Shown piece after piece: positions 22,869 to 34,087 of a stretch of 64,000 nt of DNA. A model generated the notes under the pieces. That model made no database searches. It was not told where the DNA came from and saw only the letters and a list, made by a program, of their open reading frames with translations. The position numbers and the translations under genes are program-made. Each line of letters opens with the position of its first letter. The first letter of the stretch is position 1. This stretch comes from Spirodela intermedia (lineage: Eukaryota; Streptophyta; Magnoliopsida; Alismatales; Araceae): the NCBI GenBank assembly GCA_902729315.2, contig LR746273.1:5061001-5125000 (forward strand), written 5' to 3'.

Positions 22869-25354
22869 CCTTCTTCCCGCAGAAACGCCACAGAAACCCA
22901 ACCCCTCGCCGATCCGTCCTCCCACCGCCTCTCTCCAACCCTCTCCTCTCCAAATCCGTCTCAAATTACTCCTCCCAACGATCACCCAAAGTCTACCCAC
23001 CTGGTGGCTGTGCCCAGTAGGGCGACCGCTACCAGCAGCAGCCGCAGCAGCAACGACGAGGAGGAGGAAGAAGACATCCAAGACGGGTCAAACAGGGAAC
23101 CCCCCTTCTCATCGCGCCTGTGCTTCTCATCAAGAAGGAGCCGACACCCTCCCTCCGAAGTCAACCCTCAACCATTTCCCGAAGAGAAAGACGTACAGAG
23201 AAGAAGCCTCTGTTTTGCCTGTGCTGCACATCTTCCTTTAGAACCTCCACAATCCATATTATTTTTAAAAAGCCTATAAATATTATTATTTGAATTTTAC
23301 CCTCATGTAGATGCAATTTAACACTTGACAGCGTTAATAAAAAATAAACGTGAAATGCGTGGAGCGACCTAACGGGCTGGGCCTGGGCCGAGATCTGGTC
23401 TCCCGCCCGGCCCACTGGTCCAAAGGAGTTCAAATACCGAAGATCGGCTGTGGGGGTGACCTAGAAGGCGGGACTGAGCTGGAGAAGGTGCGGGTCTGGA
23501 GGGCAGGTAGGTTCACCTCCATTGATCTTTTGCCGTCATCTACCGCAGGAGAGCTTTTGTTATAGCTGAGATCTTCTTTACCGTGTGATTTTCGCTCGAT
23601 CGTCTCCGATAAGCATCTGCATGGGTTTTCTGTGCAAAAGGGTTCCTCCAATGATGATGTTCATCTGCCATATTTCTATGGTTCGTTCCAATTGCTGAAT
23701 GCCGTTGTGATGAGTTGAAGCACCTGAGGAGCAACCTTTTTGGAGCCCCCTCCAGTCGCGAGATCATTTGGGCGAGAGAGCCTGTTTGATGACTGTGAAT
23801 GGAGGCGTCCTTCGGATCCTTGGTATCATTTTATTTCCCCAAGGACATTACAAGGCCAAATATTGTTTCATCTATCCTGTAAATGTGTGGCCCTTTTTTC
23901 TGCGCGTTCATAGAAGATATCATTGCATTTCAGCTAGATTGTGACCATTCCTCCGGTCATCTTTGCTCGAAGAGAAGGCGTTTTTTCCCCTCGGTTGTAG
24001 TTAGTGTGTGATCCTCAGCCGGCCACTATGTGCTAGAACGACTGTTGATTCTGCTATTTAGTGGGCTACACTGCTTACTGTGGTTCTCTTCTATGAATAA
24101 GGTAGTCTGCTCGGGAGTTGTTGTTTCCATGGTTGTTTTTATTTACTTCATATGAACGGCAAGTACTGAAAGAAATTTACCAATGATTTATAGACTGATA
24201 AAAATTACTGCACACATGGCAATGTAGAGGTCGTGTGTTTGACACGGGACATTTGGTTGGAAGACATAAACCTAGAGAATAATTCACTGAATAATTCACT
24301 GTTAAGTGTTCAGAACAGTATCGAGGGGAACAAATCTTGTCACCAAGAAGGTTACAAAGGTGGAACATTGACCACTATGACGTCAACCTTCATAAGGGTG
24401 ATAGTCGATAGCTCTTATTTCTTCATTTAATAAGCTCAACAATATTACCGCACTACTGCCCATGTAGCAATATCGTCAATAATATTTGGACGAAGATATT
24501 TGCATTTTATCTTTTGAGTTAAGATTATGTTTAACATTGGTCATTAAAATAGTAGCGATAAACGTATACTGGAATATTAATAATTACTGAATTATTGTAT
24601 ACTTACTCCCAGCTAAAGACAGCATCTTAAAACTCTCAAACGGATTTCGAAGGGATGGAGAATAACGTTTCGTAGGGAACTATTATTGATCTTATTGCAA
24701 TATTCGCCTATTGCCTTGCAAATATGAATCTCACTCACAGCTGGCATGCTGGTCTTCAGCCGTCCTATTCTTTTTTCTAGTCCGTTGTATAAAAATGTGA
24801 TTTGGGTGTATCCTAACCTAATATGCACAGGTTTTTTGGCTGGTGATGGTAGGGCCTAATTGTACGTTGGTTTGAAGGCTCCTTATTTGCCAAAATAATT
24901 TCCCCCTTCCTGTTCATCCGTCTCTTTTCCATTCCCTAGACATGTCTTTGCCATTCCAAATCTGCTTCCTCCCTTTTCCAACTGTCTGCCTCTGACAATT
25001 GTGGCTGAGGAAAAATTTACGCAGTTGGTTTATTTTATTTTCTTGGAGCTTTTGTAGAATTATCTCCTTACATGCTGAATATTTCCTTATAAAGAACTGG
25101 TCGAATGATGGATTTCTCTAAAGCTACTGATCTACTATATCGTTTAAATGAGGTTCACATTTCGTCTTCTGTTTTCTATCTTTATGGCTGAACTGAAGGT
25201 GTCCCCTGGGAATTATTACAGAGAAATTCTTATGCTTTCTATTACATGAAAATTCTGACTGAGGAAGGTCATTCTGATTGTTAATGTCTATCTCCTGGGA
25301 AATTTCCATTGCAGTAGCTAAATCTCTGTTCAAGGAGTAAAGAAAGTGAGAAGA
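22869..25354. promoter_or_regulatory. Divergent promoter region between G-gamma and uL13m
   Basis: The two genes are head to head. The stretch just left of about 23100 is the G-gamma leader. The GC-rich block at 23360-23570 (gggctgggcctgggccg and similar) looks like a promoter and first leader exon of uL13m; a gcag|gtagg donor near 23505-23510 would fit an intron in the 5' leader running to just before 25355. Between 23800 and 25300 it is AT-rich with no gene. TATA boxes are not obvious, fitting a shared housekeeping promoter. Confidence 0.4.
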
Positions 25355-26975
25355 ATGGCAATGTCCCCTGCAGTCCAGCCTTTGAAAGTGAATTTAAAGG
25401 TTAGTATTCCCTTTACTTTTAAGAAGTTCGTGGGTTTACATCGGCCATTATTTTCCTTCTAAATGGGGCAAATCAATAGGGTTCTGGGGGGGCACAGGGA
25501 TGTTCCGTTGTGCTTTCTTTGTGTAAATGCCTTGGACATCACTATGCCGAGCCAAATTCATTGTTAATTAATTTTGAACCAGACTTACACTGTGATTCAT
25601 GACAACCAGGGTTTTCCAAGAAGCTTTATATTTTTCATGTAACTATCTAGTATTTTTCATTTCATTATCTAATAAATTTTTTTCAGGCAATAAATGATCA
25701 ATGGTTTATAACCTGGACCAGCCTAGCAATCAGCCTGGCTTGATGTCAAATTCATGTAAACATGCTATATTTAATGTCATTAATGTCATAACCTTGGTGG
25801 AAACAAAATGACTAAGCAGCCTATTCACAACTCTTTTCATCTCTTCATTTCATCATCGTATGTACTACGTTAGGTTTACTGTAATACATGCATCGATTGA
25901 AGCTCCTAGAAGCCTTGAGAACAAGCCTTCGTTTGTATTGTTGCGATTTTGTTATTTTTTTAATCATTTGATTCTTTTTTGTAGTTTGTTCTATAGCTCA
26001 AGTCACAACTCCATCTGCAGATCTACAATGTTTTTTTTTTTTGATATTTTTTTCACTGTCTGCACAACCACTTAATTCAGAAGGCGCTTGCTGGCCTGAG
26101 AAGAATCAACTTAGATGGTCTGAGATGGCGAGTGTTTGACGCCAAAGGCCAGGTCTGAACTCGCCGCCCCTGTGGACAACTTGCCCATGGAAGGGATCTT
26201 CCCACTGAAACTGCGACATTGCTTTCTCCCAGATTCTCGGAAGATTAGCCTCACAGATAGCCACCGTCGTTCAAGGAAAGGACAAACCAACATACACTCC
26301 ATACCGTGAAGATGGAGACATGTGTATTGTAATAAACGCAAAGGACGTTTGTTTCACCGGAAGGAAGCTGACCGATAAGTTCTATCGCTGGCATACCGGG
26401 CAAGTCCTCGTACTTACTACTTATAGAAACATTCGTATTATGAACATTATTTTCTTCTTCGAGTGTTCATTTATCTTTGAATATTTATAGGTATGTTGGG
26501 CATCTTAAGGAGAGGAGCTTGAAGGACCAGCTGGAAAAGGATCCTACAGAAGTGATTCGCAAAGCTGTCTTGCGGATGCTTCCTAGAAATAAACTGCGTG
26601 ATGTGAGTCTACTAAACAGCTTTATTACTGCTATTTATAGTAAGCTATCTCCTAGGCGCAGCTTGCATGCATCAAGCTAATTCGGACCGAGATTTATAGT
26701 AAGCTATCTCCATGGCTGCAGATCATGGGTTGCTCAGTGAGTATTGTCACTAATTTCTGCAGGACCGAGACAGGAAGCTCAGAATCTTCGCCGGAAGCGA
26801 GCACCCATTTGGCGACCGACCTGTGGAGCCGTACCAGATGCCGCCCCGCAGTGTTAGGGAGATGCGGCCTCGCGCCAGGCGGGCGCTTATTCGGGCGCAG
26901 AAGAAGTCGGAGCAGACCGTCGCCTCGGAGGCCGCGAGGAAGAAGAACAAGGACAAGGCGGAGACCGCCGAGTAG
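25355..26975 (+). CDS. Mitochondrial large-subunit ribosomal protein uL13m (L13 family)
   Basis: Structural protein of the mitochondrial 50S subunit, bacterial L13 type. Exons are 25355-25399, 26081-26152, 26233-26399, 26491-26602 and 26763-26975, giving 202 residues. The joined protein reads KALAGLRRINLDGLRWRVFD near the start, then LGRLASQIATVVQGKDKPTY, FTGRKLTDKFYRWHTGYVGH, RKAVLRMLPRNKLRDDRDRK, LRIFAGSEHPFGDRPVEP and a basic tail (ARRALIRAQKK) with a Lys/Glu-rich end. It matches the Arabidopsis At3g01790-type protein closely, including the short N-terminus. Intron 3 begins with GC instead of GT (ccgg|gcaagt at 26400); this is the only join that keeps HTGYVGH. Intron 4 carries a 20-base duplication. 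Mitochondrial targeting is inferred from the homologue. Confidence 0.95.
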
Positions 26976-27963
26976 GATGCCATTTTTACCTTGAATGGAA
27001 AGCTCTGGGCTCCTGATTATAGTCAGCTGGGTCAGTCTCTTCTGACCCATGATCCTTTTGGGTGTGTTCTTGATGGCGACTGGCGTGCTCAAATCGGGGA
27101 AGGCAATGCGGGCAGCTACCCGCTTTTGGCCGTGGTATTTGTCTTAATCTAGAAACCATGCCCATGGATTAATGTTGTGGATAATGTCACGGATCATGTT
27201 GTGGGAAGAATGTGAACAGGGATGGATAACTGGAGACGATACCCATGTCTTTGTCCTGATTTTTCTCCTACTTTCTTGGAAGTTACAAGGGAAGGAGACG
27301 AAGAGGGTGAGCAGCTTCTCTCTTCTTACAAGGGTGAGAGGTGAGAGAAAGAGGACCTGTCTGGGATAAAAATCCTGAAACCTGTCAGGTCTCCGAGATT
27401 CCTGGAAAGCGATTTGGAGGGGTTTTCCAAACATGGAAAAATCCTAATATGCGTCGGTTGAATTTTCCAAATGTGGAAAAGTCCTAATAATCGTTGCATA
27501 AGAAAATCCTAATGTGATCTACAACTGTCTCATGACTTTGGCAGCACCTGAAACCCCTTTGTTATTGCAAAAAAACCCCTCCTTCACCGGCCATTTTTTT
27601 CCTACCCCCAACTTCAATTTAATGGTAAGTGATGTCTTCAAAAGGAAATTGTAGGGGTATTAATAACATTTTTAGTTAAAAAATGTTTTTTATGAATTAA
27701 GTTATTATTAGTAAGGGTCCATAGATAAAGTCCCTTACTATTTATTAGACGAGTTCGGGGGGTAGAAGGCGCTCTTCAGGCTACTGCAATCGCGGACGCG
27801 ATTTCTGTTCGGCGAAAGGTGGGCGGAAAAACCCTAATTTTGGTGGCGCTGTCCTTCGAGTTGCTCCCGATCTGTTTGAGGGTTTCTTGGGTTTCTTGGG
27901 TTTCTTCGCTCGCCGACCTTCTGTTTTCTCTGTAGTTGGGAAGTTGTGCAAGAGCGCGGCAGC
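26976..27963. other. uL13m 3' region and promoter of the RZ-1-like gene
   Basis: No gene seen. The first few hundred bases are the likely 3' untranslated region. At 27405-27500 the phrase attttccaaaxatggaaaaatcctaata occurs as an imperfect direct repeat. At 27880-27905 the phrase gggtttctt is repeated three times in the likely leader. Confidence 0.5.
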
Positions 27964-30900
27964 ATGGGAAGTAAGGAGGAGATACGAATATTCGTTGGTG
28001 GCCTGTCGTGGGAAACGACGGATCGGGACCTGGAAGACGCGTTCAGCCGCTTTGGCAAGGTTACTGATGCTCAGGTAAGTGTGTCGTCGTCTCTCCTTCG
28101 TTATTCCTCTACTGTATCGTCGGGTTGTGATCAAATGGGACGATTTGAGTCCAGGATTTCCCCTTTTTTGTTTCGTCCTTAGTATACGTTTGTTTTCCGA
28201 TACGGCCCGTTTTTTCGGTTGTGGTAATGCTTTCTTTGTGGTGGCTGGGGGTGATTGTGTCCTGTTTAAAAAGTCGCATCTATTTTTGTCGAATGTGATC
28301 CCTCTGGTTCAGTTATCGATGAATCCTGTGTCTTCGTAGTCTAGCAGATATTGCCCAATCAATGTTTTTGGTCATTATTGTGCGAGGGTCGAAATATGCT
28401 CCATTATGAGCGTTCCATTTTTTATTTCTTGGTCAGATTACTCTTTCTTGTCGTTTTCGTGAAGATTTTTTTTTTTGTGCAGACTACTGATCATCTATCT
28501 GTTTCCTTTTTCTTCCTTTCTCTTGGTGCGGGTAACTTTGGTTTAAGTTTGATGGATTGTTCTTTGGCATGCTTGGTCAGCCGGAAGGAAACTCATTCTC
28601 GGACAATGTTCATTACTATCTCCGTTTTATGATGTGTTAGGCTGTAGCAAACATGTGTCTGCGATTGCTGTTTGGTGAGATAAAGCTGTTCAATTGTTTG
28701 GCACCTGATAAAAGTTGAAGTTGTCTGTTTGCCAGTTCATAGTGTTGGGAGAACTTCTTGCACCTCATGATTGCATCAATCTGGGGGCCAGATCTTAGGT
28801 CCCTTTTCAGTTGGGGAAGTTAAACTCATTGCTTGTGCTTTGTCGAGAAGGAATTTCTTTGATAAGGTAAGCCTTGAGGACATGTTCCAGCTTTATGGCA
28901 ACACGTCTTCTGTTTCTGTATTCCTCTAGAGCAAGAGAGAACTCTTGTGCGTGAGGTCAATTTTCTGTACAAGTTCCAGGACTGATTGCTGTGCACAGGA
29001 ACAGTTTATGGTGCTTGCAGATAATCCCGATTACTTAAACTGGACAACACAGTTTTCGAGTGTTGTGCTACTCATATCTCAGATATTAAACTTTTACTAT
29101 AGAATCTTCCATGTCTACTGATATGCAGCCCATCCTCACGGTTCCAAACAGCTCAGTCCATCTTTGGAATAGAAAGTGTTCCGTGGCAGGGTTAGTTGGA
29201 TGACTTGTATCTGTGAATGGGAATTATCACGGTTATTATTGCTTGCCCAGAGCCAATTTCGTCAACCAAAACTTTGGAAGCTTTTAATTCTTCACCTCGC
29301 ATCACGGTGTGCATGTAAAGATATCAACCGCTACTGTGTCATTTTTTTCTATCTCCTCCGCACTGACTCCTATGAAGATTATGCAGCACACTACGGTTAA
29401 CAGCACTTAATTTGTCTTTCGATCCATTCAGGCAACTTTCTTGTCATGCTCTGAAATTGTGTGAGAAATTTCTGAACGGAAAGAATCAATTGGTTGATGG
29501 CTATTGGCAGAGATAATATTATGGCTCAGTACTATGTATTTTGGATTCTGTGCATCATGAGTTTCTGGGACCTTAGCTTACTTAAGCAACGTCTAAGGAA
29601 ATCTGGAAAAGGTGGAGTATGGCCACCAAAATTGTCATGGGACAGTTCATTGACATCATGGATTCCGTGAACCTGAAGTTCAACTCTCCATATCGGGATT
29701 TGTTGGTTACATGTGACTTCACTTGTGGTACAAACTTTCAATGGTCTGGTTACACAAGCAGTTCTGTCATTGCTATAGCATGATGCTCTCTATGCATTAG
29801 GCTTCTCGTGCAGTTTGTCGACTTGCAGTTCGAAAGTGTTCTTGATGTTCTGTTGGAAAATGTTCAGCGATGTTGACATTCTCTTTGGGAAGAAAAATAT
29901 AATTACGGGTACATACAGTGTTGTTGTAGGCATATTTTTTAATGATTACGGTTGATATGCTGGTGGAGGTTTGATGGTAATTCAAAGCGTTTTTCAATTT
30001 GATGGTGCTGTTGTTGCTGTGATGGTGACATCCCTGCTGTGCATTCTTGCTCTCTTGTTTCTGTGCTGGCAGATCTTGATCGGATTTTTCCACCGATTTG
30101 AGCTTCATATCTGATTGCCATTAGTTTTTAAGAAAGTTCGGTTCGTCTTTATTTGCTGTCTATTCTCTCGGGTGCTGCATCATTGATCTTGAAGACAATG
30201 GAAATTGAAAGGAAGCTTGTTCTTTGGATGTGGTGTTGATTTAGGCAATTTACTTCGTTACCTCATATTTTTTTCTCAATGCTCTCGACTTCTTTCATTC
30301 TTCTAGCCTAGTTACATATGATTGATAGAGAAAAAACAAGGATTAAAAGTACTGGATGCTTCGTGATTGTTGTTGTGTAAGTTTTTTCTGTTTAAAAGAG
30401 GAATTTTGATGGTGCTGCTAGTGTTGGAGGATGAATGGTGGATTCATTGGAGAAGATAGTTTTAGATGAATGACCTCACCTAGTAGGAGAGTGGAATCAT
30501 GGGTTTGATTCTACCATCGACCCCATCATCGTTTTTCATCTTGGTGAATCCGATGATAGTATCTTTTTGAAGTTGATAACCGGGATAGTCAACTAGAAAG
30601 TAAGATATTTGATTTTCCATGTCAGAAGCAATCTGGAATGTCTCTGCAAATCAGATTTGAAGGCAGTTAGAATAGTTGCTTCCCCAAGTCAGAAGTATTT
30701 TGGAATGTCTCTGCAAATCAGATTTGAAGGCAGTTAGACATAATGAAGTCCACACAACAATGCAATTTTGGCATCTTGTTAATTCTTCTTGCCCTGATAT
30801 ATTGACATAATGAGGTCCACGCTACAATGCAAGTAATCTAGGTACTTTTATTTCTCATTTTTTGGCCTTCTCTTTTCTGTTTCAGTGTCTGCGTTAAGAG

Positions 30901-32711
30901 TATTATACGACCTGCTATATGTTTGTCCTCTACTTTTCTGGTGTTTTGATTGTATTTTTCATCGACTTTTCTGTCATCATTATGTGCTCACGACTAGGAG
31001 AAGGGAATTCTTGGTTGATACATACTGTTCGGTTTTCCTGCTAAATTTGTATAAAGTATGATTTACTCGTATGATTCTCTCTTAAGTGTTTAATTTATGG
31101 TGTAATCGTGTTCATACTTTTAGTAATTTTAATTATCAATAACTCCTTTAGCTATAAATGGCTATCTTTTTCCCCTTTTGATACTGATCTTTTGTTGACT
31201 GATCTTTTCCCCTCTTCATGGAAATGAGCCTCCTTTTCTTGTCTTGAGAAATCCTTTACAGTTATTTTCACAAGGGACGGCTTAAAATGCTGTGTTTTTC
31301 CTTCTCTATTTCCAAATTTTTGTATGTTTTCTGTGCATGAATTAACAGATAGTTCCAGATATTAACATAGCAACTCTGTAATTTGTGGCCAGACTTTCTA
31401 TATTGAATCTACTATTTAGATTAGGTGAAGAAATAGAAATTTCGTGCAGCGCGTATGAATGTTACAATGTTCTCTTTCGCATATAGGAGGATAGACTCAC
31501 AGGTGAATGCGCCCATATCATTTATCCGCGCGCATTGTGATTTGGATTTCTTGGGGACATTGAAGAATGTTTCAATTCATCATTGAGTAATCAGTGGCAG
31601 GTGCTAGAAATCATCAAGAGTTTATCACTTCGGATTTTTGTTCTCAGGGAGGAAGATCTTTCTTTTTCCATCATCCAGTCTGTGTAGGCACTCAGGTGGC
31701 AACGTATGTGCATCTGAGAGGCTATTGATGCAACACGTTTAGGGTTTTGGTTCTCTCTGTAGACATTTTCAGTATAACGTACACAAGCTACATTGTTGCA
31801 AACCTTACTCCATAAGCCGTTGAAGCCATATCTGGTCATGTGAATTTACTCAGCAGGGTTTCCCTATGTTTTCCTTACTCTTGATGGGCGACATGTTCTT
31901 ATATTATCCTTGTTGTGGGCGTAAGATTCAATCTCATTCTGTGATTCAGGTGATGTTAGACAGAGACACTGGTCGCTCTCGAGGGTTTGGCTTTGTGACA
32001 TTTGCTGATCAAAGGGCAATGGAGAGTGCAATAAGTGAGATGCACGGACGAGAATTAGGCGGGCGGGTCATCTCAGTGAACAAGGCAGAGCCCAAGTTGG
32101 GAGGATCCGATGGACCCGGCGGCTATGGTTACCGTGGCGGCGGGGGTGGCGGCAGGGGGGGCTACCGAGGTGGTGGCGGGGACAGGTTCTCTTCTCGCCC
32201 AAGGTTTGGTGGACCTGGTGGTGGCGGCAGCCGTGGAGACCGATTTGGTGGGTCAGATCGCTATGAGGACCGTTATGTGGACCGTTATGTGGAGGACCGT
32301 TATGACGGAGGCCGCTATGGGGACCGTGATGGTCGGGAGGATCGGTATGGTGGCGGCGGCGGTGGTGGCGGTGGCCGTGACCATTACAGTCATGACCGAT
32401 ACCCACCTAGTGGCGACCGCTATCAAGGAGACAGGTATGGGCAATCTGATTATCCTCAGAATGGGTATGGCAAGGAGAGGGGCTATGACCGAGATGGCGG
32501 CCCGTTGGCGGGTGGAAGTGAGAGGTATGTTGGTGGCGCCGGCGGTCGCTATGATGGAGGTGGTGGTGGTGGTGGCGGCGGATACAGAGAGAGGCCGGGC
32601 TCTTATGGTGGCCGTCCGGGCAGAGGCGGTGGCAGTTTCAAGGAGAGGTCAGGCCCTTATGATCGCCCCAGCAGAGGTATGCGCCCTTCAGCTTATGATG
32701 ATCGTTACTGA
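27964..32711 (+). CDS. Glycine-rich RNA-binding protein, RZ-1B/RZ-1C-like but without a CCHC zinc knuckle
   Basis: Predicted nuclear RNA-binding protein of the group linked to splicing and transcript control. Exons are 27964-28074 and 31950-32711, separated by a 3.9-kb intron, giving 290 residues. One RRM spans about residues 7-84, with RNP2 IFVGGL and RNP1 RGFGFVTF. REMHGRE-like and RVISVNKAEPKLGG sequences are the RZ-1B/C signature. The C-terminal part is Gly/Arg/Tyr/Asp-rich with repeated DRY units (DRYEDRYVDRYVEDRYDGGR) and ends AYDDRY, as in RZ-1C. The expected zinc knuckle between RRM and tail is absent: there is no cysteine between the RRM and the DRY tail, and the gap is filled by GGGGGGRGGYRGGGG. 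The intron splits the RRM after DAQ, as in related genes. Confidence 0.92.
30621..30830. repeat. Partial tandem duplications (67-68 bp) in the RZ-1-like intron
   Basis: A unit beginning gtcagaag at 30621 recurs at 30688, sharing tggaatgtctctgcaaatca and the following gatttgaaggcagttaga. Immediately after, gacataatgargtccac recurs about 68 bases later (30737 and 30805). Copies differ by a few bases. Confidence 0.8.
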
Positions 32712-32907
32712 TAGATAGAGAAGGGAGTTGAAGGAGTCTCAGTCGTTGCCTCTGTCTTGTTTGCTTTTAAGACCTGGGACCAGAGAGACCTATATCTGTT
32801 GAGCTTGCTATGTTATACTATTGTGGTGAACTCGCTCTGGACCAACCAGTTGGATCTCTGCCCCTTTGCCCTCCCCCCTCCCCCCCTCCCCTTTGATGGT
32901 TCCCCAC

Positions 32908-32980
<73 letters not shown>

Positions 32981-34087
32981 CTCTCTCTCCCCCCTCTCTC
33001 TCCTAATTCGAGATGGGGATGTGTGTTTCTTGGATTGGAGAGTAATCGGTTTCTTTGGTTTTTTCGACCATCAAAGATGATGTGGTTGACTGCAATTATC
33101 AAAGTATCTGGTTGACTGCTATCATTTCCCCGGGTTACTTGGTAATAATAGCGTTGAGAAAGAAGAAATACCAGAGATTGAGTGGGAAACTGTTCACCGA
33201 GAGATTGTTGAATCTCCATCTCATGCTGTTCTCTGACAGCGAGGATTAATTTAATGGTCTGTGGATGATCTCCTCTGTAGATATGCGTTAAAGCTAGATC
33301 GATCGAGCTGGTGACGTCAATGATAATATGGGCAATGATAATGTGGGCTGGATCCCATGCCGCCATACTTTGAAAAAAGCTGTTTGTTGCTTCTCCCTAA
33401 GACGAGTGACATCGCCGGAGAGAAGAAAGCTCAGAAACCCAGTGATGATGGGTTCTCAGTATGCTCTAGAAAACAAGCCACTTGATGGCGGGCTCTGCTC
33501 ACTTCACTCGCCGCCATGAGATTGACCACTTTACCCTAAATGGAAAGGTGAAGCTTTGTACACTTATTTGGGTGGTCGGTAGAAAAGAGCTTAGAACACT
33601 GCCGTATAGCTCTGATCTCTCCTTCATTTGGAAAATATTTGCTATGTTGTTGAGCTGTTCAAAAGGATTCCCAGTTCAGAAATCATTGTGGGCTGTAAAA
33701 TGAGAACTATTGCCTGACTATTTAAAAAATTTATATGATTGAAAATTATAATAATATGTGAAATTAATTTGGAGTGATTTTTATCCACAAGAACCCATTG
33801 CAGAGTCCCAAGTATATGCAATAATTGTCACCGCAGTTTGAGTTGAGGCGTATCAAAAGTGATAGAACCCATACCGAGAGTAATTACAAGTTAATTAACC
33901 TCTGATGAAAAGAAAAATAAAGGAAGTAGATAAGACCACTGTTAAATGCAACCAAAATTATTAATATTTTCCATTTCTTATTAATATTTTCTTATCAGGA
34001 TTATGAAGATTATGAAGGTTTAATATGATTATATCATTCAATCTATGCTGGATTAGGAAGGAGTGGGGAGTAGAGGAAGCGTCTCCC
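32712..34087. other. Spacer between convergent RZ-1-like and BAHD genes
   Basis: It holds the 3' regions of two converging genes. A C-rich stretch and a CT microsatellite of about 95 bases (32909-33003) lie 200 bases after the RZ-1-like stop and may be in its 3' untranslated region. From 33720 to 34080 it is AT-rich with no gene. Confidence 0.6.
32909..33003. repeat. (CT)n microsatellite
   Basis: Nearly pure CT dinucleotides broken by a few substitutions, preceded by poly-C blocks. Confidence 0.9.

Noticed and set aside
22684-23279. Plus-strand frames of 185 and 173 residues opposite G-gamma exon 1
   Set aside because: They are antisense to a confirmed exon and its leader, Ser/Pro/Arg-rich by composition, with no domain.
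32068-32718. His-rich and Ala/Met/Val-rich frames overlapping the RZ-1-like last exon
   Set aside because: They are alternative frames of the Gly-rich repeat codons, with no family similarity.
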